Of a stretch of 64,000 nucleotides of DNA, positions 27,683 through 35,491 are shown piece after piece (positions within the stretch are counted from its first letter, which is position 1; each line of letters begins with the position of its first letter). Both the position numbers and the translations under genes were made by a program. Source of the stretch: JAGNRR01 sp964409905 (lineage in GTDB: Bacteria > Bacteroidota > Bacteroidia > Chitinophagales > Chitinophagaceae); contig CAYPET010000008.1 of assembly GCA_964409905.1 (NCBI GenBank), positions 1-64,000 on the forward strand, read 5' to 3'. The notes beneath the pieces are model-generated. The model did no database searches. It was not told the origin of the DNA and worked only from the letters and a program-made list of their open reading frames with translations.

Positions 27683-27711
27683 AAAAGCACCACACAACGT
27701 GGTGCTTTTTT
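27683..27711 (+). terminator. strong intrinsic terminator after the TM2 gene
   Basis: A perfect 11-base-pair stem (AAAAGCACCAC with GTGGTGCTTTT), loop ACAAC, ends in a run of six T. The A-rich 5' arm means it can also terminate minus-strand transcription. Confidence 0.9.
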
Positions 27712-27796
27712 CATGCCACCACACTGTTATTACCCAACAATCCTTTATACGCTATTGAAATACTTTTTTTTACGGGGATGCATTACATTTATACCC

Positions 27797-28168
27797 ATGA
27801 AACGCTTCATTACTTGCATCCTCTTTTTGGTGGCCATGATGGCAACCTCAAACAACGCTTCATACGCTGCAATACCAATTGAAAAAGATAATCCTACATC
27901 CGACATTCAGCATGAGATTATTGTGCGAAATAGTCAACAGAAGAATAGTGTTAAGCAACTGGCCTATCGGCTATTGCACAAAAAAGCAGACAATCAACAC
28001 CGCCTGGCAGCCATCATTATGTCTATATTAATTCCTTTTGTGGGTGTGGCCATCTGGCAGGATCGAATTTCCAAAGATTTTTGGATAACACTACTGCTAA
28101 CCTTGATGCTCTATGTGCCCGGACTAATTTATGCCTTAAGTGTGATACTAAATAGTCCTAATTATTAA
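27797..28168 (+). CDS. YqaE/Pmp3-like membrane protein with signal peptide and AIPI start
   Basis: 123 residues from ATG 27797. A signal peptide (MKRFITCILFLVAMMATSNN) is followed by YAAIPI and a linker with KQLAYRLLHKK. The C-terminal ~50 residues match the YqaE/Pmp3 proteolipid family: AAIIMSILIPFVGVAIWQD, then DFWITLLLTLMLYVPGLIYA. Usual Pmp3 proteins are only 50-60 residues without an exported N-terminal extension, so this is an extended form. It is the last of the four-gene set and has its own leader after the terminator at 27683-27711. Confidence 0.85.
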   Translation: MKRFITCILFLVAMMATSNNASYAAIPIEKDNPTSDIQHEIIVRNSQQKNSVKQLAYRLLHKKADNQHRLAAIIMSILIPFVGVAIWQDRISKDFWITLLLTLMLYVPGLIYALSVILNSPNY

Positions 28169-28221
28169 AGCATACTGCCTCCTAAGCCAAGTCGAAGGCT
28201 AATATTATCCATAAATTAGGA

Positions 28222-28250
28222 TTTGTCTGCTTCAAATCTTCCTACCTTTA
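28222..28250 (+). promoter_or_regulatory. candidate secA promoter
   Basis: TTTG at 28222-28225 and TACCTTTA at 28243-28250 are separated by 17 bases, close to the TTTG/TAnnTTTG consensus (the last base of the -7 box differs). Transcription would start near 28257, directly before the leader hairpin. Confidence 0.4.
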
Positions 28251-28259
28251 CACCCCCTC

Positions 28260-28291
28260 AGACAATTTGGCTGAAAAAGCCGCTTTTGTCT
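28260..28291 (+). promoter_or_regulatory. hairpin in the secA leader
   Basis: AGACAA (28260-28265) pairs with TTGTCT (28286-28291), and an inner GGCT pairs with AGCC around a GAAAA loop. It would lie at the extreme 5' end of the secA mRNA if the upstream promoter call is right, 23 bases before the ATG. A role in stability or translation control is only a suggestion. Confidence 0.35.
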
Positions 28292-28314
28292 AAAATTTGA
28301 TAAGAAAATAAAAT

Positions 28315-31300
28315 ATGTTAGGACTACTTAATAAACTGTTTGGTGGCACCAAATCAGAAAAAGATGTAAAAAAACTACAACCCATTGTCGATCAGATAAA
28401 CGCCTTTTATAACTCTTTCACCAATCTGAGCAACGATGAACTTCGTAATAAAACAGCCGAATTTAAAGCTACTATCAGCAACTATTTGGCCGATATAAAC
28501 GCAGAAATAGCGACGAAAAAAGAAAGTATCGAAAAGCAATCCGATGTGCATCAAAAAGATGCCCTCTTTAAAGAAGTTGACGCGCTGAACAAAAAGCGTG
28601 ATGAACTATTGGAAGAAGTCCTGTTGCAAATACTCCCTGTAGCCTTTGCCGTCATGAAGGAAACAGCACGGCGTTTTACAGAAAATAGCGAAATCCGTTC
28701 TGGCATAATGTACAACGATGAGGAGTTTGCTGTAAAAAAGGATTATATCACTATAGAAAACGGAGAAGCCATTTACAGAAATAGCTGGACGGCAGCCGGA
28801 GCCGAAATCACCTGGAACATGGTGCACTACGATGTGCAGTTGATTGGTGGCTATGTATTACACACCGGCAAAATTGCCGAAATGGCAACAGGTGAGGGTA
28901 AGACCTTGGTATCGACCTTGCCGTCATACCTGAATGGGCTTACCGGAATGGGCGTGCACCTGGTAACAGTGAACGACTACCTGGCCAAACGGGATAGCGA
29001 ATGGAATGCACCCTTGTTTGAATGGTTAGGCTTAACGGTGGATTGTATCGATAAGCACGAACCGAACTCGGAAAGGCGCAAAGAGGCCTATAAAGCCGAC
29101 ATCATTTATGGTACCAACAACGAATTTGGTTTTGACTACCTCCGTGACAATATGGTGCAAAACCCCAAAGAAATCGTTCAGGGCAAGCTCCACTTTGCTA
29201 TGATAGACGAGGTAGATAGCGTATTGATTGACGATGCCCGTACACCGTTGATTATTTCCGGACCGGTACCTAAAGGTGATGAACAGGAGTTTCATACCCT
29301 CAAGCCGCGCATCGAACAGCTAGTGAATGTACAACGCAAACTTGTCAATGGATTTTTGGTGGATGCCAAAAAGAAAATTGCAGCCGGCGATACGGATAAA
29401 GAAAGCGGTGGGCTTGATTTATTCCGCGCCTTTAAAGGTTTGCCAAAAAATAGTTCGCTTATAAAATTCCTTAGTGAGCCGGGCATGCGTCAAGTGCTGC
29501 AAAAAACAGAAAACTATTATCTGGGTGAGCAACAAAAACATATGCCAAAAGCCATTGAAGAATTGTTGTTTACCATTGACGAAAAAAACAATCAGGTAGA
29601 CCTGACTGATAAAGGCTTACAACTGATAACCAAGAGCGGCGAAGATGAAAAGTTTTTTATCCTGCCCGATATTGCTACCGAGCTGAATGCCATAGAAACA
29701 AGCAGTGATTCTGACGAAGAAAAAGCCAAGCAAAAAGATGCCCTCTTGCAAGACTACTCGATTAAAACTGAGCGGATTCATACTTTACAACAATTGCTGA
29801 AAGCCTATACCCTGTTTGAAAAAGACGTAGAGTATGTGGTAATGGATGGCAAAGTGAAAATTGTAGACGAACAAACAGGCCGTATCATGGAAGGGCGACG
29901 TTACAGCGATGGATTACACCAGGCTATCGAGGCAAAAGAAAACGTAGATGTAGAAGCCGCCACACAAACCTTTGCTACAATCACATTGCAAAACTTTTTC
30001 CGTATGTACCACAAGCTGGCCGGTATGACGGGTACTGCCGAAACCGAAGCTGCTGAGTTGTACGAAATTTATAAACTGGAGGTTACCTCTATTCCTACTA
30101 ACCTGCCCATCATTCGTGATGATAAAGACGACAAGGTATACAAAACAAAGCGTGAAAAATACCGCGCCGTCATAGACGAGATTGTCAGTTTGAGTAATGC
30201 CGGCAGACCGGTACTGGTAGGTACCACAAACGTAGAGGTGAGTGAGTTGCTGAGCCGTATGCTGAAGCAAGCCAAAATTGAACACAACGTTTTAAACGCC
30301 AAGCAACACGGCCGTGAGGCACAAATCGTAGCCGAAGCCGGTCAGGCAGGCAATGTGACCATTGCAACCAACATGGCTGGTCGGGGTACGGATATTAAAC
30401 TCGGGCCTGGCGTTAAAGAAGCAGGCGGCTTGGCCATTGTAGGTACCGAGCGCCACGAAAGTCGTCGGGTAGACAGACAGTTACGTGGTCGTGCCGGTCG
30501 GCAGGGTGACCCCGGTAGTTCGCAATTTTTTGTATCGCTGGAAGATGATTTAATGCGACTCTTTGGCAGCGAAAGACTATCTAATGTAATGGACAAACTG
30601 GGCCATAAAGATGGTGACATGATTCAGCACAGCATGATATCCAAATCAATTGAGCGTGCGCAGAAAAAAGTAGAAGAAAACAACTTTGGCATACGGAAAC
30701 GATTGCTGGAGTATGATGACGTAATGAATTCGCAGCGCGAAGTGATTTATGCCCGTCGTAAAAATGCCTTATTTGGCGAACGCTTAGCCATTGATTTGGA
30801 CAATGCGTTCTTTGACAGTTGTTCTGTATTGGCAGCAGAATTCGACGGCAATCGTAAAGACTACGAATACTTCAAACTTCAGGTTGCCAAAGAGTTTACG
30901 TTTGAAACGACCATAAGCAAGGAGGAGTTTGGTAAAATATCAACCGATGATCTTACCCATAGACTTTACGACGACCTAAACGCATTTTACCAACGTAAAA
31001 AACAAGCGCTCAACGAAACCATACTGCCCGTATTGAAAAACATGCAGGAGCGAAACAACAAAATCGATAAGGTTGCCATACCGTTTACCGACGGCCACAA
31101 GGGCATGCAGGTAGTAGTAGGATTAAATACCGCTATCGAAAGCGAAGGCGCCGAAATGCTGAACTCGGTTGAGAAACAAATCACACTGGGGCTTATAGAC
31201 GAAGGCTGGAAAGTGCATTTGCGTCAGATGGATGAAACAAAGACCTCTGTGCAAATGGCCAGCTACGAGCAAAAAGACCCCTTGTTGATTTATAAATTCG

Positions 31301-31623
31301 AGGCTTTTGAATTGTTCAAAACCATGATTCATGAAACGAATAAAAATATAGTCAGTTTCTTAAGCCGTGGCGGCATTCCGGCCGAGCAAGAGCAAGACAT
31401 TAATGCAGCCCGCGAACGAAAAACCGACATGAGCCGAATGCAAAATAACAAAGCCGAAATTGATGCCGCAGGTGAAGACTATGCTGCCAACGAAAATGAT
31501 TATTTTGACCCGGGGGCACAACAAAAGCAGGAGCCTATCCGTCGTGACGAACCTAAAATAGGCCGCAATGACCAATGCCCCTGCGGTAGTGGCAAAAAAT
31601 ACAAACATTGCCACGGTAAGTAA
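28315..31623 (+). CDS. secA: preprotein translocase ATPase SecA
   Basis: 1102 residues, the long Bacteroidota form. Walker A is in ATGEGKTLVS, and the DEAD-type Walker B is in MIDEVDSVLIDDARTPLI. The second RecA domain carries GTTNVEVSE, NMAGRGTDIKLGPG and RGRAGRQGDPGSSQFF. A charged insertion near residues 60-100 (EIATKKESIEKQ onward) and one near residues 345-400 enlarge the protein compared with E. coli SecA. The C-terminus is a SEC-C zinc motif (CPCGSGKKYKHC). It drives Sec-dependent export of unfolded proteins through SecYEG; many products in this window carry Sec signals. Confidence 0.98.
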   Translation: MLGLLNKLFGGTKSEKDVKKLQPIVDQINAFYNSFTNLSNDELRNKTAEFKATISNYLADINAEIATKKESIEKQSDVHQKDALFKEVDALNKKRDELLEEVLLQILPVAFAVMKETARRFTENSEIRSGIMYNDEEFAVKKDYITIENGEAIYRNSWTAAGAEITWNMVHYDVQLIGGYVLHTGKIAEMATGEGKTLVSTLPSYLNGLTGMGVHLVTVNDYLAKRDSEWNAPLFEWLGLTVDCIDKHEPNSERRKEAYKADIIYGTNNEFGFDYLRDNMVQNPKEIVQGKLHFAMIDEVDSVLIDDARTPLIISGPVPKGDEQEFHTLKPRIEQLVNVQRKLVNGFLVDAKKKIAAGDTDKESGGLDLFRAFKGLPKNSSLIKFLSEPGMRQVLQKTENYYLGEQQKHMPKAIEELLFTIDEKNNQVDLTDKGLQLITKSGEDEKFFILPDIATELNAIETSSDSDEEKAKQKDALLQDYSIKTERIHTLQQLLKAYTLFEKDVEYVVMDGKVKIVDEQTGRIMEGRRYSDGLHQAIEAKENVDVEAATQTFATITLQNFFRMYHKLAGMTGTAETEAAELYEIYKLEVTSIPTNLPIIRDDKDDKVYKTKREKYRAVIDEIVSLSNAGRPVLVGTTNVEVSELLSRMLKQAKIEHNVLNAKQHGREAQIVAEAGQAGNVTIATNMAGRGTDIKLGPGVKEAGGLAIVGTERHESRRVDRQLRGRAGRQGDPGSSQFFVSLEDDLMRLFGSERLSNVMDKLGHKDGDMIQHSMISKSIERAQKKVEENNFGIRKRLLEYDDVMNSQREVIYARRKNALFGERLAIDLDNAFFDSCSVLAAEFDGNRKDYEYFKLQVAKEFTFETTISKEEFGKISTDDLTHRLYDDLNAFYQRKKQALNETILPVLKNMQERNNKIDKVAIPFTDGHKGMQVVVGLNTAIESEGAEMLNSVEKQITLGLIDEGWKVHLRQMDETKTSVQMASYEQKDPLLIYKFEAFELFKTMIHETNKNIVSFLSRGGIPAEQEQDINAARERKTDMSRMQNNKAEIDAAGEDYAANENDYFDPGAQQKQEPIRRDEPKIGRNDQCPCGSGKKYKHCHGK

Positions 31624-31642
31624 AGCCTAAGCATAAAAACTC

Positions 31643-31674
31643 AAAGCCCGATAAGTGATGTTCGGGCTTTTTTT
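31643..31674 (+). terminator. intrinsic terminator after secA
   Basis: AAAGCCCG pairs with CGGGCTTT around a 12-base loop and is followed by seven to eight T, 20 bases after the secA stop. Confidence 0.85.
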
Positions 31675-31799
31675 ATGCAATCTGCGTTACATCCTATAGT
31701 ACATTCTAAATATTAAACTATAGGTATCGTAGTACTTTTTGTGCCAATGTGGGCATATATGTATTACAAATGCTTGTTTTTATTCTATATATTTACGTG

Positions 31800-31882
31800 A
31801 TTGGAGGAATCCCTCTGCCAAGCTTGGCTGTCTTTTGCGGTCAGCGACCGCGACAGCCCCTACGCTCAGGGCTCCCTCCAAT
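31800..31882. repeat. inverted-repeat module 1 of a structured intergenic element
   Basis: Outer arms ATTGGAGG (31800-31807) and CCTCCAAT (31875-31882) bracket a strong hairpin. Inside it, GGCTGTC (31826-31832) pairs with GACAGCC (31852-31858), and GCGGTC pairs with GACCGC around AGC, with a one-sided TTTT bulge. The 455-base gap after secA holds only the terminator, this module and the abutting module 2. The region is much more GC-rich than the flanking 60 bases on each side. No protein is supported here. Confidence 0.7.
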
Positions 31883-31992
31883 CGGCTCAAGGCTTCACGC
31901 ACTAAGCTAGGTGGCGCCCTGCGGGACTCCACCTATCTTAGGCTTAAACGCAATTACTCCCTACGGTCGTAACTGCGTGAAGCCTTGAGCCG
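31883..31992. repeat. inverted-repeat module 2, three-way-junction-like
   Basis: A perfect 19-base inverted repeat (31883-31901 and 31974-31992, CGGCTCAAGGCTTCACGCA and its complement) closes two inner hairpins. One is CTAAGCTAGGTGG (31902-31914) against CCACCTATCTTAG (31929-31941), with one mismatch. The other is CGCAATTAC (31949-31957) against GTAACTGCG (31969-31977), which competes with part of the closing stem. It begins exactly where module 1 ends and is followed by GTTATGGGC. It could be a recombination or transposition hairpin, a repeat element of the genome, or a structured RNA. Confidence 0.75.
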
Positions 31993-32077
31993 TTATGGGC
32001 AAGTTTGAAAAATCACTAACTAAATTATACTATTTGATAGGGAATTAGACTTGAAAAAACTTAATAATATATCTAAA

Positions 32078-33256
32078 ATGAAAAAAATAACATTACAATT
32101 TCTTTTATTCTGTTGCTTAAGCGTTTCAGCTTATGGCCAATGGCAACCATCTGCAGGAACGGCTGGATTAAATATGCAGTCATTATTAACAAATGGCATC
32201 TACAATTTTGCAGGAGGACAAACGGGAGCTTACCTTTCCACTGATAGTGCCGCAAATTATTCATTATCAAATACCGGAAATGACAATGTTGGTCCTACAA
32301 GAGGTTTTACAAAGGATAACAATTATATCTATACTTGCACAAGTCAAGGTGCTTTTAGAAGCTCTGACAATGGAGCAACTTGGGTTTCTAAAAGTGTTGG
32401 ATTAACCAATTTACTAGGAGGCGGAATTTTAAATGCAGGCACAAGATTGTTTTATGTAGGACCAACTGGTGTTTTTATGTCAACGAACCAAGGAGATAAT
32501 TGGAGTGCAGCAGGTTTATCAACAACAGATGTAAGATGCATTACAGCAATAAATGACACATTATTTGTTGGAACAAATGGCGCTGGTATTTATAAAAGTA
32601 TTGATTGGGGAGCTAACTGGATTCCAATTAATAATGGCTTAGGCGGTTCTACAAATTTTAGAGCCATAGAAAGCAAAGGAAACATACTTTTCGCTGGTGG
32701 ACAAATAGGAACAGGCGTTTATCGCTCCACAGATTTTGGTGCAAATTGGACATTATTAGGAGGAGGGCTTGCATCAGGATCTTATAGGGGATTTGCCAGC
32801 AACTCACAGTTAATCATTGCTGGCTCTTTTGGCGCAGGTGTTTTTTACTCAACAGATAATGGCAATAATTGGACAGCAATCAATACTGGTTTAACTGATT
32901 TGACTATTTTTGATTTAGAACTTAACGACAATTACATAATTGCAGCTACGAATACTCAAGGGGTATTTCGTTTTGCGCTTTCTAATCTGAATTTATCTAC
33001 CGACATATCTGATTTTGATTTAAAAAATGCAATTTCTCTTTTTCCTAATCCAACCACAAATCAAATCAATGTAAAATCCGATTGTAAAATTATTGGAACG
33101 GCATATACTATCTATGACAATTTAGGTAAAGCCATTTTATCAGGATTAATAAATTATGAGAATACTATTATAGAAATGGGGCATTTAACTGGTGGCATTT
33201 ATACGTTGAGTATTGGAGAAAATAAGAAACAAGTGTTCAAAATAATTAAACAATAA
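32078..33256 (+). CDS. BNR/sortilin-like repeat protein with T9SS sorting domain
   Basis: 392 residues from ATG 32078, which gives a good signal peptide (MKKITLQFLLFCCLSVSAYG); a TTG start 27 bases upstream is weaker. Several repeats of the type STDNGxNWTxxNxGL (for example RSSDNGATWVSKSVGL, STDFGANWTLLGGGL and STDNGNNWTAINTGL) build a BNR-type beta-propeller. The C-terminal ~80 residues are a type IX secretion tail (SLFPNPTTNQINVK ... LTGGIYTLSI). It is AT-rich and the first of three genes separated by hairpin-bearing spacers. Surface-exposed carbohydrate or protein binding is possible but unproven. Confidence 0.85.
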   Translation: MKKITLQFLLFCCLSVSAYGQWQPSAGTAGLNMQSLLTNGIYNFAGGQTGAYLSTDSAANYSLSNTGNDNVGPTRGFTKDNNYIYTCTSQGAFRSSDNGATWVSKSVGLTNLLGGGILNAGTRLFYVGPTGVFMSTNQGDNWSAAGLSTTDVRCITAINDTLFVGTNGAGIYKSIDWGANWIPINNGLGGSTNFRAIESKGNILFAGGQIGTGVYRSTDFGANWTLLGGGLASGSYRGFASNSQLIIAGSFGAGVFYSTDNGNNWTAINTGLTDLTIFDLELNDNYIIAATNTQGVFRFALSNLNLSTDISDFDLKNAISLFPNPTTNQINVKSDCKIIGTAYTIYDNLGKAILSGLINYENTIIEMGHLTGGIYTLSIGENKKQVFKIIKQ

Positions 33257-33258
33257 AA

Positions 33259-33341
33259 CCAGCCCATAACAGCGTGTAAGCAATATTGCCTTGCCGCGGG
33301 CGCAACACAAGGAAACATCGCCTACACGCAAAACGTTACCA
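33259..33341. repeat. attC-like imperfect inverted repeat between accessory genes
   Basis: GCCCATAAC opens the spacer, and its first nine bases are the reverse complement of GTTATGGGC after module 2. GCGTGTAAGC on the left pairs with GCCTACACGC on the right (one mismatch plus a wobble), then AAAAC and GTTA, so TAAC and GTTA bracket the structure. This resembles the folded layout of integron attC sites but does not match the RYYYAAC/GTTRRRY core consensus well. Confidence 0.5.
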
Positions 33342-33353
33342 AACATTTGAAAA

Positions 33354-33953
33354 ATGACCGCATTAGTAATATTCATATTGATTGTAATTGGATTGAATTT
33401 GTTTCCTCACTTAACAAAATGGAATTTCCCGAAAGCTGAGAAAGCAATTAATCGAATATTGGTATTTACAACAGCGGCCTTTTTCGTTTTGACAGTCCTT
33501 TCATTTAATGGGTACAAACTGAAAGGACTTTATTCAAACTCGATTATTGAAATAATATTCATTACGACCACTATTATATATTTCGTGCTTGCAAAAAGTA
33601 CCAAAAGAAAACTGATAACGGTTGTAATTCTTATTCCATTAATTCTTTTGAGCCTATTTACGTTATTATTCGGTCGGACAATTTATGAAAGAAAAATTGC
33701 TGACGGCTATAAAATTCAGGTAACAACTGGTGGACTATTGTCTTGTGGTGAACTCATTCATTTGACAGAAACAGAATTCTTGATTTTTGACAAAGAAATG
33801 GTATACGAAAGCAATTTATGTTTAAGAGAAATTAAACGGATTGAAACACTAAAATTTGACCAAAACTCAGCAGATTTCCTAATCTATCACAATGGAGAAA
33901 TGGACTCTGAGAATCCATATGAATATAAAATTGAAAATAAAAACGTGTGGTAA
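33354..33953 (+). CDS. hypothetical membrane protein with cytoplasmic C-terminal domain
   Basis: 199 residues. Four hydrophobic helices lie within about residues 1-125 (FILIVIGLNLFP, FTTAAFFVLTVLSF, IIEIIFITTTIIYFVL, VVILIPLILLSLFTLL). A soluble tail of about 80 residues follows and contains two cysteines (LLSCGELIH, SNLCLREI). I do not recognise the family. Codon use is strongly AT-rich compared with secA, and the gene is enclosed by hairpin spacers, in keeping with recent acquisition. No function is offered. Confidence 0.7.
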   Translation: MTALVIFILIVIGLNLFPHLTKWNFPKAEKAINRILVFTTAAFFVLTVLSFNGYKLKGLYSNSIIEIIFITTTIIYFVLAKSTKRKLITVVILIPLILLSLFTLLFGRTIYERKIADGYKIQVTTGGLLSCGELIHLTETEFLIFDKEMVYESNLCLREIKRIETLKFDQNSADFLIYHNGEMDSENPYEYKIENKNVW

Positions 33954-34082
33954 CAACGCATATAGCTTATGGCGGGTGAATCGCTAGATTCAAGGTTTTC
34001 AGCTCTTTATCAAGTTCGTCTAAGGCGGACAGGAAAGTGCTTTGAAACCGCCAGTACACAGAGCCCGAAACCGTTCTTAACA
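33953..34082. repeat. second cassette-type spacer with hairpin
   Basis: The spacer opens with TAACAACG just after the previous stop and closes with GAAACCGTT before the next gene. TGGCGG pairs with CCGCCA inside it. Overall layout parallels the spacer at 33259-33341, but sequence identity between the two is low. Confidence 0.4.
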
Positions 34083-34084
34083 AT

Positions 34085-34702
34085 ATGAAGTACTTCGCAA
34101 TACTGCTCCTGGCTTTAATGATGATTTCTGGCTGCGTCCAAAAACCAAAAAAATCGGTGCTCATTCAACCATATGGCGATATTGACCAGACCTTGGTAGA
34201 AGAAGCCAAGAAATCTATCCAGCATACATACGGCTTTGATGTGTTCATCGCAGCGCGCAAGGCAATACCCGGCACGTCTTTTGTAAACATTAAATCACCA
34301 AGATATAGAGCCGATAGTATTTTACGAATCCAAAAAAGGAATAAGCCTGATAGTATTGACTTTATATTAGGGCTAACTAATTTGGATATTTCTACCACAA
34401 AAAAAGATGCATTCGGCAATATTCTTAAGCCAGCATCAAGGTATGCAGATTGGGGTGTTTTTGGTTTAGGCTATAGACCAGGCTGCAGCTCAATCATTTC
34501 TACCTTTCGCCTTGGTACTTCAGACCACAAATTGCTACTAGAAAGGATTAAGAAAGTGTGTAATCATGAGCTTGGTCACAACTTTGGACTGCCACATTGT
34601 ACCAGCAGTGAAACTTGTGTTTTAAGAGACGCAGCTGAAACAATAAAAACGGTGGATGATGTTGCTGACACCCTTTGCCATGTTTGCAAAGGCAAAATAT
34701 AA
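34085..34702 (+). CDS. archaemetzincin-like zinc metalloprotease lipoprotein
   Basis: 205 residues with a lipoprotein signal (LALMMISGC, Cys17). The zinc site HELGHNFGLPH (161-171) is followed by Cys172, Cys178, Leu180, Cys198 and Cys201. This is the archaemetzincin signature H-E-x-x-H-x-x-G-x-x-H-C-x4-C-x-M-x17-C-x-x-C, except for five residues between the first two cysteines and Leu in place of the Met-turn methionine. The protease would be anchored in a membrane and face outward, unlike typical cytosolic archaemetzincins. It is the last gene of the accessory group. Substrate unknown. Confidence 0.85.
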   Translation: MKYFAILLLALMMISGCVQKPKKSVLIQPYGDIDQTLVEEAKKSIQHTYGFDVFIAARKAIPGTSFVNIKSPRYRADSILRIQKRNKPDSIDFILGLTNLDISTTKKDAFGNILKPASRYADWGVFGLGYRPGCSSIISTFRLGTSDHKLLLERIKKVCNHELGHNFGLPHCTSSETCVLRDAAETIKTVDDVADTLCHVCKGKI

Positions 34703-34739
34703 CATGCTTAAAATACGACCCGGCACAAGACCTACTTTT

Positions 34740-34776
34740 CCGACAGGTGGGTTGCCAATGTAACCCTACCTGACGG
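34740..34776. terminator. hairpin between convergent genes
   Basis: CCG-A-CAGGT-GGGTT (from 34740) pairs with AACCC-T-ACCTG-A-CGG (to 34776), with one mismatch and one bulge. It lies between the metalloprotease and carbonic anhydrase stops. There is no T tract, so a factor-independent terminator is doubtful; it may be another cassette-end hairpin. Confidence 0.35.
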
Positions 34777-34802
34777 TATGCTCGGCGCATTAACATTGCT
34801 GA

Positions 34803-35429
34803 TTAATCCAAATGATAAATTTCCATAATCTTACTCATCAAGGCCACATGGTCTATCCCAAGGTCAATTAATTTTCCGGTATGAACATCAAACACCCAAC
34901 CGTGTATTTGAATGCCATTTTCTTTAAACGCTTTTTGCACGCAGGCCGTTTTGATTACGTTTACACATTGCTCCTGCACATTTAATTCTACCAATCTTTT
35001 GTATCTGTCCTCCTCGTTGGCAATGGCGTTTAGTTCTTTTTGGTGTGTGCGATATACATCCCGAATGTTCCGCAACCAGGGATTGAGTATACCAAGGTCA
35101 ACTGATTCCATAGCAGCCTTCACACCACCGCAAAAGTAATGTCCACACACTACCACATGGGCTACCTTGAGGTGGGTTACGGCATATTCTATCACCGACA
35201 TTACATTGAGGTCGGTGTTGGGTACCATATTGGCAATGTTGCGATGCACAAAGAGCTCGCCTGGTTGTGCGCCAATGATTTCTTCGGCCGTCACCCGACT
35301 GTCAGAGCAACCGATATACAAAACATCAGGATTTTGCCCTTTAGCTAAATTATTAAAATAATGCTGATCCAAGTTCAACCGACTCGCTACCCAATCCTGG
35401 TTGTTAGCGAATATTTTATTCATATCCAT
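34803..35429 (-). CDS. beta-class carbonic anhydrase
   Basis: 208 residues from ATG 35429; ATG 35423 is equally possible and a TTG at 35453 less likely. Zinc ligands and the Asp-Arg dyad are visible: CSDSR (Cys41, Asp43, Arg45) and CGHYFCGG (His97, Cys100). The enzyme interconverts CO2 and bicarbonate in the cytoplasm. It follows the LysR gene by 62 bases on the same strand and is divergent from an SbtA-type bicarbonate transporter, so it should supply or equilibrate bicarbonate taken up by that system. Confidence 0.95.
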   Translation of the reverse strand: MDMNKIFANNQDWVASRLNLDQHYFNNLAKGQNPDVLYIGCSDSRVTAEEIIGAQPGELFVHRNIANMVPNTDLNVMSVIEYAVTHLKVAHVVVCGHYFCGGVKAAMESVDLGILNPWLRNIRDVYRTHQKELNAIANEEDRYKRLVELNVQEQCVNVIKTACVQKAFKENGIQIHGWVFDVHTGKLIDLGIDHVALMSKIMEIYHLD

Positions 35430-35491
35430 AGTTCGCTGATTTGCTGCTTTCAAAAATAGTGTTTATGCATTATGCCACCATTAGGGGCTAC

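Noticed and set aside
31739..31972. A 77-codon open frame over the inverted-repeat element
   Set aside because: It is made of the palindromic sequence itself, has no recognisable domain or ribosome site, and ends inside the closing stem. The DNA structure explains it better than a protein.
32078..34702. A confirmed integron
   Set aside because: No integrase gene is in the window and the core bases of the spacers do not match the classical attC consensus, so it is reported only as cassette-like.
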